A stretch of DNA of 64,000 nt, taken from NCBI GenBank assembly GCA_006176705.1, contig QRFJ01000054.1:1598945-1662944 (forward strand), written 5' to 3'. The translations under genes were made by a program, and so were the position numbers. Of the stretch, positions 48,335-62,200 are shown piece by piece. Every line of letters starts with the position of its first letter. The stretch's first letter is position 1. This DNA is from Cocos nucifera (taxonomy: Eukaryota > Streptophyta > Magnoliopsida > Arecales > Arecaceae). The notes under the pieces are model-generated. The model searched no databases, was not told the DNA's origin, and saw only the letters and a list, made by a program, of their open reading frames with translations.

Positions 48335-50381
48335 CATCATCTCCTCGATCAACCCGTATGAAACGATCTGCTTAGATGGATGCAAATGGTGTGAGATATT
48401 TGAGACTATGGTTGATTGTTATTTGTTTTGGCACGTAAATTATGATGTATGAGGCAAATATTTTTATCTTTTTGTTCGGCTGAACCCTACGATGTACTCC
48501 AAAAGAAAAGGCTACATCCCATCCATAATGTTATCCACGATCACACTCTCCAATTGTTTGTTATTTGGCAAAGCAGTTTACACATCAACATTAAAAATAT
48601 TCAAAATCACGTCATCTGCTGCCACAAAATGCCTTGCCCAATTTTCTAATTAATAAGCTTTGCAGAGGATTTTGGGTTCTCATAAACCATATCAGATGCA
48701 TGTAGCATTTTTTTTTTTAATCAAGAAATATCATGCCATGATCCCGGCCGCCATGACATTTTTCCTCCTCTTTATTTTTCTTTTAAATGCGTGGTAGCAA
48801 TATATATTAGAATGATTTCATCCTAAAGCCATGGTGGATCAGGTCCGTCTAATAATTTCTTGTGTGAAGATTGGGAGTGCAAGCCATTCACCGTCTTTTA
48901 ACGAAAAAGAAGAATCGACCATCCATTTTGTTAGCAAAATAAAAAGATGTTCACAACTGAACCAGATTTTGATTTTGCGGATGGGCATAAATTTGATCAA
49001 AACCGAGTCCAGGAACGGAGAAATTATTGCATGCACCGAGTCCAAGTGAACCAGGGCAGATCTCGGAGAATATGCACGGTGGATAGGAATTGGTGAAATA
49101 CAACGGATGATGTGGCGTGTTACCCACCGTGGGATTTGGCGCGGTCCAATTGCACTTGGTCCGTGCAATACTTAGGCGGGACGTTCTTTGCTTCTGCCTA
49201 CGTTGAAAAACTTGATAGATGGTGAACCAGCTTATCTCCTACATTTGTTGCGTCACATATTTCCACGAGGAGCCGGGAGAGTGTCCATGAGGAGAGGTTT
49301 GAAATTTGCTCTCGTTAGGTTGACAGATCTTCATTTCTGATTGAATTGACCAGAAGGCTTTCTTAAATAAGTCAAGATAGGACTGATACTTTTGCGAATG
49401 CACTACAATATTATGAGCTTCACCATAATAAAAACCAATGAACAACCTACAGGATTAGTTTAGTTTTTTGCTAGAAGTCTTTGAGAGGAACGTTGCTACG
49501 ACATTGTGTTTCTAATATATTCATTTTTCTTTTTTCCTTCTTATCAAGGAATTTTTTTTTCTCTTCGTAACCCAACGGGAGAGGACTGCTTGTTGCATTA
49601 GTTAAACGGCAACTAGCACGTACACACCAACCATCCATGTAAGCAGTTGACCGGACTCTTTCTTGCCTATATTTGCTTTGGCCATAAAATCATCACCAAA
49701 GTATTTACACTAGGTTAACGATTAATTGAAAAAAACGGTGCTTTGATAACCTTTTCTTTTTTTCGTTTTTTTTAAGAAAAATTGTGCTCTCTCGTCTTTT
49801 TGCACCGTCTCGCGAATCTCAACCAACACAACAGAGGCTACAATCATTACGATTGCACTGACAGCTCTTTTTTAATTACGATGCATACCCTGATCATTTT
49901 ACCTTACTCTAGAAATATTTTAAAGGAGCAAAGTTTAAGAACACCTTTCAACATACGAGGACTGTCATCACTTTCAATGCCACACATTGAGAGCATGGCA
50001 AAGGGATGTTGGGGGTTATTTTCCTACAAGGCAATTGGCCTAAAAGTAATTCCTGAAGCACAAGATAAGATTTTTCTCATTTCTTCTAGAGGACTGGCAG
50101 TGGTTTCTCCTTACTTCCAACGGTTAAGGAGAGAAGTACCAGTAACAGAACGGAATACACTGAGAAATGGAAGGTTCCAACAATTCTAGTATTAGAATTA
50201 TCCTCAACATGAAAATCTTCACCTGCCGCTCAACTTAGATCCTCCTATAAACCCAGCTAATGGCACATCAAGTTGAGAGAACAGTAACAAAAAAAAAAAG
50301 AAAGAAAGGAAGGAAGAAAAGAACTGATGCAAAGCCAAAAAGGATCCAGGAAAAAACGAGCATAACAAAAATTTAAAACTT
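48335..50381. other. Spacer downstream of TOC34, no gene recognised
   Basis: AT-rich with poly-T runs. Open stretches at 48831-49168 and 49782-50189 show no domain. The last ~150 bases before the TOC34 stop are probably its 3' UTR and include a GAAAGG-rich patch near 50300. Confidence 0.5.
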
Positions 50382-53300
50382 CTATGATTTCCGGTTTGCC
50401 AAGCCCATGTCACGTAGCTCCCAAAGAGGTTTGCTTTCTTTTGCAATGTCCTGCTTTATGGCTTTTTGGATCCCTTTCACCACAAAAAAATACTGAAACA
50501 TAGCAGAAATCAGAGAAAATAGTAGATGAGTTTATTTTATTTCTGCAGGAGAAATTCTCTGTTTCAGATTTGAATGGTTTGATGCAAGAGAGATGCTGAC
50601 CTGGAAAGCCAAGATGAGGGGTATGAAGAACTTTCCTCTCTCATTTGGGTTGGGGCCCTCAATCAACTTCTGGTCCACGGTAATTGGTTTGCTCCCATTT
50701 GACATAACAACTGTTATTACTTCCACCAAGTTTGGAATCCATGCAGTACCATCAGGAAGAATCTGTTTACAAAGTACAACACTTTAAATGACTGAGACGA
50801 ACTTAACTTGAAAGAGATGTTGATGTAGCAAGAGGGAAGAAGGAATTGGACATGCCTTTTCCCCAGCGTCATTAGTTCTGCATCTCCCACTATTCTCGAC
50901 CAAGACCACAGGAATCGCAGATTTCTAACATAAGCAAAAGATGAGGGTCATTTTCATAAAATCAAGCCAGAGGGTGGGCCTTAACATGACGATAAGCTTG
51001 CTCCATTGTGACCTGGGTGTCACAGATTTGAAACATGAAAGCAGCATTTCTGCAAATGGAGATAAAGTTAGATATGCATGACCCTCCCTAGTTACTGCAA
51101 TGGCAGGAGCCTCATGCGCTAGGATGTCTTTTTTATCCTATAATCAGGCTCCAGCTTTTATTTGAAACTAGTTTATTGTGGAATCTTTTAAAAATTGTAG
51201 TATAGCTCATACGTCATGCACAAGACATCAACAAATTCAAGTAAATGAACTACCAATTTTGTTTGAGGACATAGACTTTTGATATAAAACACATGATACT
51301 TCATAAAAACCCTAAATGCCAACTAACCAATGTCAATCTAAATCTTTGAGCTAAGCTCAATGTCTAAAATGGACTTAATAAAATGCCTTTGTTAGTACAG
51401 ACATATGAGACAACTGGATTTCTGCAGTTTAGACATGGATGTAGGAATCAAATTTGAGAGGTCAAGCAGCTGTTCAGACTTTATAAGCACCAATTTGCCA
51501 TCTTACCGAAACAAAAGTTACTCATAAATTGAATGAAACTTCATTGGATGGTTGACTAACATATCAAAATTTTCCAATGGACTTTTTCATGACAAAAATC
51601 AACCATTGGCATGATGAAAGTCCATAACGAATTGGTGGCATTTTCGATTCTTTAACAATTTAGGGGTCATGTAACAATTTTCACACCCTCGACTGTAGAA
51701 GCTTATCACCAATTGTCAGTAAGTGTTATACAAGCTACAATTATAAGACAATTAGAAGTTCATTAATGCTGTGATCAGATAGCATGTTAGGAGTAGTACT
51801 GAAATGCCATTGACTGGATTCAGTGTTGTTGAAAACAGAGAGGCTAAAGAAAATGAATTCAAGATATCATTACAAAGCTTAGCCTCCAAATCACTTAATA
51901 ACCTTTTAAACAAATAGTTAAGGAAGAGTTTGAACAGTTCCCTACTGCCAGCTAAATGATGTACATATCTACATAAATAGGAATGCAGACAAGCATAAAG
52001 GTAGTGCATAATTGAATGCCCCCAACATCCTAACTTTGTATACCACGATATTGGGGATCCAAATGGGAGGAGCTGGCATACACATCTGGCAGGGCTGGAT
52101 CATGTTGTTGAGGCTCAAACATTTCTCAAACCAAATGTGAATTTAACTTGATTAATCAAGGCTGACCCAGCCTGATAATCATATCTATCAACCTTAAACC
52201 TCCATTATCTTCTGTGTAAAGATACCAATCAGGTTGCAACAGGCTTTTATCAGCCTGAAAGATGATATTACCATTGGTCAAAAAAAAGTCCATAACTTGC
52301 AATGGCAGGCAACATAATGGCTTGCATCTATAAATAGTTTTATACATCAGATCACTTGCAACTCTTCATTGCTTTGACAAAAATATCACATGGTCCATTA
52401 TTCACCTTTCGTAAAGTTATCTTCAATATGTATTAATATAAGTCCTTCAAAGCAAAGATCTGGAATTGCACAAGAAGTTTCCAGTACGAGACAAATATAT
52501 ACTTCACAAAAAGATGCAGAAGATTACCTGATGATTCCTTAGTTGCATGCGCATAAGTCAGCCAGAAGGCATCTTAATGGCTATCTCAAAATTGGGTTTT
52601 ATTTTAAGTTGCAACAGTTAAGAGTGCAGGGACTAAATGCTAGAAAGAAATGAAACAATGATACAAGGATGCAGCCTTGGGTTCAAATATTTTCCTGATT
52701 AAAAAATCATGGCTTTTACATGGGAAAGAAGAACAACAACCAAAAGATAGGGTGAGTCATGTGATGAGGACGAGTTGGCAAGCATATAGATCAGGAGGAA
52801 AATGTTATTGCATATAATCTTCAAAAGCGAAAGAAACACATGTTTTGATAAGTGATGATAGGAAGAAAAATATGCATCCTGACCTAGTTGGGCAGTACAA
52901 ACAATTAGGACTGGAAAAAAGGTGCTTACAACACAAATCAAGAAAGAAAGAAAAAAATAAGACACAAATATCAATGTTCTGGTGGAATGATGAGGCAAAA
53001 GACAATCAAGAATACAAGGACCTACTTTATATCATAGCAAAGTTCAATTAAGATAAGGTTTTTAAAGAGTATAAAGAGGTTAAGAAAATTTCACAAAAAT
53101 AAATTCAAGGTGCAGATTATGGTATCTTACATGATCAGTTGAGATATATATATAAGAGCAAAACATAAATAATTAGCTCAGTAGACACTGTAACTAGATT
53201 TACCAACAACTTTCAGATTTATTAAAAGTAGAGATCATAGGATTTTGGTGAACAATGGAGGGTCATTAAAAAAGATATATTACAGATTCATATCCACAAT

Positions 53301-54128
53301 TGCTGAATGAGAACTCTACTTCAGAAGAGGCACTATATGGGAATCGTAGATTTTTCTTCATCAATTAAAAAAATGGCACTGAGATCTCAGTTACGAGGAT
53401 GTAAAAGCTATGGCATTAGGGCAACACAAGATATCAATTGATTTGCCAGTTGCTTAGACAGAATTTAAAAATAATAAAATGTTAAATAATTAAGTATTTT
53501 GCAGCCATCAATAAGAGTAAACTTTCATACATTATTATACCCATCAATAAAATTATGCGCCAAGGTGGTAGAATAAAAATTTTGAAAAAAAGAAACAATC
53601 TCATATCATCAACATGGTTAGATTTTCCTAGCAAAAAAACGGCAATAAATTCAGAAAGTACATGTTCCTTGCTCAGGCATTTGATGAAAAGACTCAGAGA
53701 GGGGAACTGTGCATGAATTTTATGGACTTGCCAAAGGCTTCTGGTTATCCTGAGTGCCAAAAGAGGTTATTTGATGGTCATTGGATAAGATAATTACTCC
53801 TAATGGTAAACTTTTTGGGACGCTCACAAGCATTTCGACTAAATCAGCTGTACAGGTCAATTTCCAGCCCTTATGTTTTTACGCTACCAACATTTAGCTT
53901 TGTACACTATTGATGATGATGTGATTGAGAAAAGAGATAAGCTATAAAAAAAAATAATAAAAAAAAAAAAAATGAAAGAAAACCTTCTTAATAATAAGAG
54001 CCTAAAAATCAAAAGGAAAAAAAATTATGGAACCAAATGAGGCCCAGGACAAAACACAAGCCTTCAAATAACATGGTTTGATTATTTTCATTTTATTGAA
54101 TCTACTAATAAGAATGACATCATAGAAA

Positions 54129-54194
<66 letters not shown>

Positions 54195-56590
54195 CTTAAT
54201 AGAAGTGACAGGGGCTCCTTGTTGGTTCATCCATCTCAACCTTTTAAGATCCTCAATACCTTTGAACTTCAGAGAACTCCAAAGTCTAAAACGAAATCTT
54301 CCAAAACCAACTAAATAGATCAGGTGGCAAAGGATTTATGTCTGGTAAGAAGTGATGCCACAAATGTAGTACATTTCACACAAGTATATTACTGGATAAA
54401 CTGTAATTGCACCAATTTTACAAAGTGACAGACAACCGGTTGAGATAGCATGCATGTTAATAAAAATCCAATCAAGTCCCAATAAGTAGAGGTATTGAGA
54501 TCTATTTGCAAGGGGCAACAAAAAGGAGGGAAGACCTAAGCTGCAGAGATAAAGATTGTAAAAATAGCTTGAAAAAGCTAAGAACAATATCAGAGCTACC
54601 CCCTTATACGAATAGTTAAGCAAGCAAAGCTTTATATCTATGGTTATAGTTCAAGCACTAGAAGTTCACCGTGTGCCAACCAAATCACAATTTATCTTAT
54701 CAATACAATTTACAGAATATATCTACGGTCAAAAAACATATGCTCATGTTATACAATACAATAACTATGAATTAACAGAAAACAGCACTAAAATCTTTCT
54801 CTAGCAAAACTAGATAGCAAGACTCATAAATGCCCAAATCCCAGGGCACATTCAAAACATATGCAAACTGTAATACATCCATCAGAAGAACAAGACAGGT
54901 TCCATGTGATGCATGATAAACATTTCCAGTTATGAAAGAAAGCTGCAAAGTGTAATTAAATAACATATTGCAAGCCAGCAGCACAAAGCAACATCAAACA
55001 ACACTAAAGAATACATAGGTGAAAATTGATTATAATGAACATACAAGATGAAGATTTTCATACCTCCAACTCTTGTTTCTTAATACGTGCACCCAAGCGG
55101 ATGTATTTTAAAAGTGCTTCTGAACGTTTGGCAAAGAAATCATCATAACATAGTCCATCTGGTGGTGACAGCTGAGCATGAGTTAATACAACCAAAGTTC
55201 TCCACCATATTCTTTTACCAAATGTATCCGTTATGGCTTTAATAACTTGTAAATCCAAACTATCCACCCTATAAGCATCTAAGCGGTCCACATACAGAAG
55301 AACATCGATAGTCTTGTTCAAAAGAAACCTGGCACAGTATTGGAGTTCAAACTATATAAAACTATATGACATAAAGAAGAAGCCTAGCATAGCAAAAAAA
55401 AAAGAATCAGAGAAGAACCTTAGTTATCGCATGAAGCAAACTACGATAAGAAAATCAAAGAGCACCTTAGCAGGAGGGAAACAAAAATCTAATTACTAAA
55501 GGCTTCCATTTTTTTTTGCCTTTCAGATTTAGGCAAGAGGTAGTAGTTTCTCTGCTTCATGTTTCTGTCCTGTCTTTCCAGTATATCACAAGAAATAAAT
55601 GGCGCTCCAGCATTATCTTGTTCAATCACCAGAAGTTGATGAGTATGACTAACCGGACTAGACAGTGGGTGATTTAACTCAAAGAACCAGATGAAAACAT
55701 GAACTGGAGAAGATATAGATTCTAATGAAACAGACTAAAGGTAACCAAGTACCAATGTTTTTGAAATTTCACCTTGTAAAAAAGTTTTTAGGAGCTATCA
55801 TCATGTTAAGGGAACATCATTTTAGCAGTTATATTGCAATCGCATGTACATAAATTTGAATATGCCCTACTCAACCAACATTTTGTTTAATCTAATCACA
55901 TATAACCTGGTTTACTTATAAATTCCTCATTCCTTCATCTGGCCATTACAGAGATTGATGGACTACAAAAATTTAGCCTCTAGGATGAACCTCCAACTTA
56001 TAATTCTTATCTTACACCTACCGTTTTATGATTTCAAGAGCCTGTTCACTGACGTTTCCACCTTCGACAAGTCCTAGAGTGTCAATGATGTTCAAAGTGA
56101 ACCCTGCTCGTGTGCGTGAGCACATCATTGGTCGCGATCCTTCTGACTGCAATAGCAACAACATATCAAGGAAAACAAAAAAAATTATTAATGTATCATC
56201 ATCAGAGACAATTAACACCCAAAATTGACTACTCGGGTGTTAGACAACAAACCTGGAAAGCACTGACGGCAGCCACTCCCTCCCCCATTATGGAGTTAAC
56301 AGTGGACGACTTCCCAACACCGCCCTTACCCATCACCAGAATCGTCAATGTACTCACATTCTAAGAGGAACCATACGTAAAAATAAATAAATAGATAAAT
56401 AGTACGCTAAAAAAAAAGGAGAGGAAACAATTATTGATTAGGCAATAGATGCTGCATTGCGACAAGATCTTGTGAAGAAGAACGCACTGACCTCTTGCTT
56501 CAGCTTCCCCAGCAATTCATGCAATTTGCTCCGTGTGACAGCTGGGAACTGCTGGATTCCGAACCACTCGCGAGGTAATTGGGATGCCAT
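50382..56590 (-). CDS. TOC34: TOC34 translocon GTPase of the chloroplast outer envelope
   Basis: Seven exons: 56590-56492, 56360-56253, 56146-56022, 55328-55064, 50924-50856, 50762-50601 and 50492-50382, in phase throughout, encoding 312 aa, the usual TOC34/TOC33 length. The GTPase runs residues 39-250: P-loop GKGGVGKSS (44-52), DTLG (91-94; relatives have DTPG), THAQ (160-163) and ENSGR (209-213). A single C-terminal membrane anchor (KFFIPLILAFQYFFVV, about 266-281) is followed by a short tail. Family knowledge: it recognises transit peptides with TOC159 and TOC75, exposed to the cytosol. Intron 4 is 4.1 kb. Exon 5 is followed by GC rather than GT. A likely 5' UTR intron ends at TTTATAG, 12 bases before the ATG. 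Confidence 0.97.
54131..54194. repeat. Compound microsatellite (AT)n(AG)n in TOC34 intron 4
   Basis: About 40 bases of AT followed by 24 of AG, the same arrangement as at 5452-5549. Confidence 0.97.
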
Positions 56591-58046
56591 ACTGCTGAAC
56601 TCCTATAAACAAAGATCAGATAAAGAATTTAATTCTTCTGAAACAAGGAATACATTACAAATCCTGTGAGTTCCAAGAAAAAAGAAAGTAGAAAAAGAAG
56701 GAAGAGCTATCGCTTCCAACCCAAAAGAAGAAGGAAATAGAAAAATCGCCAAATCAGCGAGATTTAAAACGCAATTTATATTATCTTGAACCGTACTTTA
56801 TTGATGATGAAATCTTGTACAGTACGTGACAACTATTAGATGCCAAGAAATACATAAATCCATCTATTTACGAACTTTGAATAAAAATTAGAACTCTTCA
56901 TGCATAAAAATTACCGCAACATCCTATTAAAAAAATAGAGCAAGGACGGATGATTATTCTGTGCTCAACGCTTGAAACCCCTAAATTCATTCACTGCACT
57001 GTCAATTTTTGAATAAGAATAAGATCTTTTGGCATGAAATCGCCGCCGTAAAATTGTGTAAACAGGAATGTAGAGTTTCACCACTCAAGATCTTAACTGA
57101 GAGTAAAACAACCCCGGTGAAAGGAGTTTACGAGAAGGGCTCCGGATTCCAATCCAAAATCCGAGAGGGATGAAGGGTTTTGGAGGCTTTCGGAGATAAA
57201 TGACTCCGAGAGGGCTTGGGCTGAGAAATAGAAAGGAATCCGAAGGGGCGGAGATGTTGAGGGTTTTGGGAAACGAGTGGGATAATGTAACGCGAGGGAA
57301 CCGACTTGAAAATTTTAGATTTGTCACCGCCGGCGCGCGGCAGGGACGTCGCTTTGGCTTCTTGCCGTGGACTGTTACTGTGTATTTGGCACGTGCGGTC
57401 CACGTGGCTAAGAAAAACTGAAACAAGAAAGAGATGGTGTTCCAACTAATTTCTTGCCGTAGGATAACTATATCCGGGATTGTTCTGCTAAGTAGAATAC
57501 CATTTTCGTAAAAAAGGATAATCCAGTTAAAAATTCTTATTCCTTGTCAGGGATAAATTATTGGAAGAGGATGGGTGAAGGAACTTAAACCTTTGGAAGG
57601 TGACTAACCTTTTCCACTCTGTGTACACCATTTGTTCATTATTTCTGTAATTATTGCAGAGAATAGTATTTGTTGCAACCAAAAAAAATCCTCGTATTAT
57701 CCCTTGTTTATAGGGATATCCAAGAGTATGGATGGCTGTCTCCTCATTTTTTCATCATGCAACCGACCATAGACTCGAAGATTTAAAAAGGAAATAAGAG
57801 AAAGGTCGAGTTGAATGAAACATGGAGCCGAAGTGGAGGTGAGCTCAAGTGTGAAGATGCGACCAATTTTTAGTATTATGATGGTACAGAAAACTTTTAA
57901 GATGGTGTGCTTTGTATTGGACTAGATCTTGGCGGGTGGTATTGGAGGAGTAATTCAGTTTTCCCCTATAACTAGATAGCCAATCAGGTGAACAAATGGA
58001 ACATGAAAACATGAAATATTGAATCACAAAATAGATTTTATTTTAC

Positions 58047-58058
<12 letters not shown>
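56591..58058. other. TOC34 leader/promoter and adjoining spacer
   Basis: On the minus strand 57230-57100 is a pyrimidine-rich stretch with many CTC/TCC words, a likely non-coding first exon. Beyond 57430 the sequence is AT-rich with no recognisable gene. The small frames at 57085-57445 are leader sequence. Confidence 0.5.
57390..57407. promoter_or_regulatory. Two G-boxes upstream of TOC34
   Basis: CACGTG occurs at 57390-57395 and again at 57401-57406 (within CCACGTGG), 11 bases apart or one helical turn. They lie about 0.8 kb upstream of the ATG but near the presumed transcription start. G-boxes bind bZIP/bHLH factors, including PIF and HY5, in light-responsive plastid genes. Confidence 0.6.

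Positions 58059-58128
<70 letters not shown>
58059..58128. repeat. (TA)n microsatellite
   Basis: About 70 bases of TA abutting the composite element to its right. Confidence 0.98.
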
Positions 58129-58131
<3 letters not shown>

Positions 58132-59233
58132 GTTCCGATCGATTGGAGTTAAGTTTAGATTCGATCGAATCTCTGATCGTTCGATCAGCGCGCATCTTTG
58201 AGCACGCGTCTAAAAATATATGTCAATTGAAAAAATTAGACGCGGACGCATGCCTAAAAAAAATAGTAAAAATTTTTTTAAAAAATCTGAAAAAAAATTC
58301 AAAAAAATCTAAAAAATGCAAAAAAAAAATAAAATTATTATTTTTTATTAATTTATTTTTAATTTTTTTTTTTTTAAGTTGGAAGGCACCTTCAGGGTGC
58401 ATGAAGACGCCTTCATGTGCCCTAAAGGCGCCTTTCATGTTGAAAAAAAAAAAAAAATAGAGGACTAAAAAAAAAAATTTTAGGTAGGTCTAAAATATTA
58501 AAAAATTCAAAAAAAATCTTAAAAAGAAAAGAAAGAAAAAAGGTGCCTTTTTTTTTAATTTTTTTAATACAAAAAAAAAAACATGCCTTCTTTCTTTTTT
58601 TAGATTTTTTTTCTAATTTTTTTTAATTTTTTTAGGTTCAAATTATTTTTCTAAATTTTTTTTTAATTTTTTCAAATTCAAATTCTTTTATAAAATTTTT
58701 TCATCTTTTTTCAAGTGCATTCAAATTTTTTTTCAGCCGACACCTTTTTAGATGCACCAAAGCCCAACCTACATCCGATCGGATCACCGATCGTTCGATC
58801 AGCGCGCATCTTCGAGCGCACGTCTAAAAAAATGCACCGATTTAAAAAAAAATCAGGCATGCCGGCTGAAAACAAGGTGCACCCAAAAAAAATAAAAAAT
58901 AGCCTACTATCTGAAAAAAAATATTATTTTTATTTTTTTAAATTTTTTATTATTTTATAGATGATTTTTTTTTTAGTCTGGAAGGCACCTCCAGTTGTCC
59001 TGAAGGCGCCTTTCGTGCTGAAGGCATCTTCTGTTCAAAATTTTTTTTAAAATTTTTTTTTTATTTTTTTTAGATTTAGATTTTTTTAATTTTTTTTATC
59101 TATTTTTTTCAGGCATGTATTTTTTTTCAATCGATACGTTTTTTCAGGCACATGCTCAAAGATATGCGCTGATCGAATGGTCGGAGATTCGATCGGATAT
59201 AGATTGGGCTCCGATCGATCGAAATCCAGCCTA
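58129..59233. mobile_element. Composite long-TIR element with homopolymer interior
   Basis: The left end starts TAGGTTCCGATCGATTGG; the right end, reverse complemented, starts TAGGCTGGATTTCGATC, and the two agree over roughly 90 bases (GATCGAATCTC, TTCGATCAGCGC, CATCTTTGAGCA). A third copy of the end-like segment lies inside at 58760-58830, and a GGAAGGCACC...GGCGCCTTTC block occurs twice (58381 and 58980). The rest is A and T homopolymers. It lies between TA repeats. No coding capacity; Mutator-like or foldback type is possible. Confidence 0.75.
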
Positions 59234-62200
59234 TCTCTCTATATATATATATTGTATTTCATAAAATAATGGACTTGATGATGGTTTTGAAGTTCTCTTA
59301 GTAATGTCTATCTAGATAATGATCGTTGATTAGCGGCTATGTAACGAAAATAACTATATTTATATGACATTTTATGTGTACAGTAGCATAATCAAAGCAT
59401 GCCATTATTTTATGGGTATCATCCGCTATTTTTTCGTTACAACACTTGTAATGAATACCATGACATTCCTTTTTAACTATATGAAGAATATCTAATCTGT
59501 CCTTCCACTATCTATATGATACTCGTTATTTTTGTTAGCTGGAATATATATAACAGCTTTTAAGAGGGTCCCTTATTATGGACATCCAAGTTATTGAAAC
59601 CTTGTCTATCATATCAGATATGAGTTAAACCATGTAATCATGGACCCAAGTCTGATCGATTGCTATCTATGATCTAAGGGTTTGGGTCAAGTGGACGGAC
59701 ATGCGAACCATGGCTCTGCTGGTCTACGACCGCAATACCTCATTTGATAGGCTTTGCAACCTTTCATTGTCCAAGTTCTAACTGATCTCAAACGTTCATC
59801 ATCCAAGTTCTAAACCTCTTCTCAGGTTGAAGTGCAGGGAATATTTCAAACTTGGCCATGAAGATATTGAAGAACATTTGCCAATCTTCGTTTATCATTA
59901 TTCTACTGTTAATATATATATATATATACATACATTAAAAGAAAATTATCTCCACTTAGATTCCCATCGCATGCAACATATGTTGCATGTCTTTTAGTAA
60001 TCATATGCAAGCATCCATCTAAACTTAACTTGATACATGCAATGGGGCATAACACGCATAGGCGGCATGGATCCCGTGACAACGAGGAAGGAAGGATTGG
60101 AAAGGTCTTTCCTTTGTCGAGGCATGAGTCCCGGGTTTCTAGAAATAACATTGTAGACAAAGTGGTATGGATAGGCATATGTTTTCCCTATCTGATGCCG
60201 AACCTGGGTATTAGAAAAAAATCACAAGTTTTGGGGCTGCATTTTTCATTATATATAGTAAAGTAAAAATATAATGAACTTGATAATAACTATTTGAATT
60301 AGCACCGTCAAGGAACGTGTCGTGACTGGTTTAATCTTGAAAATGAATGAAATAGGGAATTTAAATTTAATTTTCTCCACAATAGCAAATATGCATAGTC
60401 TAATTAGAAGTTTATAATTAGAAAAATGATCTAAAACGTCAATTAAATACTCCATAAAAGTTTCACATGCCCCATAAAATTGATTTGTCAACTTAATAAT
60501 TGATTCTTTCTTATGTTTGCTAATATGTCAGGTAAGTTACATCAAGCCCCTATGCAATATGATACCAAAAAAAAAAAAATTGCTCATGTGCATGTAGCAG
60601 GCTGCCCATAGCATTACCCTCGAAAACAAGTTTGTCATAGATGGTGCATAGATTTTTAAAATATAAATGACAAATATTTGGTTAGAAATCCTAGGTCTAT
60701 CAAGTAAAAATCCAATGTGGTTCAACAAAATAGGTTATAAAATAATTTTAAGCTAAGCCAAAGATTGTGTTGTCTTAATCAACCTTGTCTTGATAAAACT
60801 CAAAGATATTGAATCATATCAAAGCCATAATAAGCATAATTTTTAACTTTTTTAAATCAATTGAATGTTAAAATAGATTTGAACCCCCAAGCTTGAAAAT
60901 AAAATTCAATCAAGACCGAATTCAGCTTAATTCAAACTTGGATTGATTTTAACTCGATTTAGGATCATCAATCTAAATGTTAGAGTTGTGCTTATCTTGA
61001 CCTGAAACCAAGCCTAAAATAAGCTCAAAATAATGATAAAGATCTTGGAGTTCAAGCTTAAAGTTAATCTTATACCAAGCTTGATTAGACTTGAAACTGA
61101 TCAAGCTCAATGTGACTACTGTAGAGTTTGATTGATACTGTAGAAATAATAGATTTCAAAATTTTTGTATATCAAATCCTAAATCTCAGAACCAATCTTA
61201 ATGTAATTCGATCACATACATGCATAAGATATAAAATTAAATAACATACTTTTAAAAATCTGATTTGGTGATGAATTATTTCTATGAAGCGCCCACGTGT
61301 TCGTCCTCTAACAGTAATCCACATAACAATTCATTTCAAGAATAATTCCTATTAAAGCCTTGCTTGCTGAATTATGAACTAGAATTTCTTAGCCTTCCTT
61401 CTTCCTTCTTCTCTATAATTTATTTTTTCTTATATTCTCTCTTAGCTTTCTTAAATAATCTTCCTAACCCTTGTCTTAATTAAGACTTCTTGTATTGGTT
61501 AAGACCTTGTCTAAAGAAAAACTCCTTGTCTTACCAATACCTTGTCTGAAAGAAAGAAAGGAAGAATTTTAAGACAAGCCACTGAATTAGAATGCCTGAC
61601 ACCTTTGATCCGTATCCTATTTATAGATCCAGATGAGGCACTAATAGCACTCATTCCCAAGCACTTATCAGTCATTAAAAATCTTATCAAGGGGCCAGAT
61701 AAGTTTCTTAATGCAGAAAAAGTCTTGGAGGCACGAAAAAATTGATTTCTACCTTAGAACGTCGTATATACGTCGTTCCACAAATAACTCCCAATTTTTT
61801 TTGATTTATTCTCAATTTAATCAGATTAAATCACTAATAAGCCATTGGATGGAGAGATAATCTCAGATACGTGGCACCAACCAAGAGCCTTCAAGCAGAA
61901 GGACTCTTGGTGCCACTTTAACTTAATTAACTATTCAATTAGGATCCAATGATCCTAAAATTAATTCTTGATCAATTTTTTTTATGTATGTGATTCATTG
62001 GGCTCCACATCTAGTCAGCAGTAGGTTCAGGTGCATTTTAATCTAATCTGATTGGACTTAATCTCAATCGATTAGGATTAATGCCAATTCGATTTGATGC
62101 AGGACAAAGTTAACTATCCTAGACCTACTTAATCACTAAGAAAATTAGTGAGCAAAATTAATTAAAATAATTAAAGTATAAAAATAGCAAAAAATTAAAG

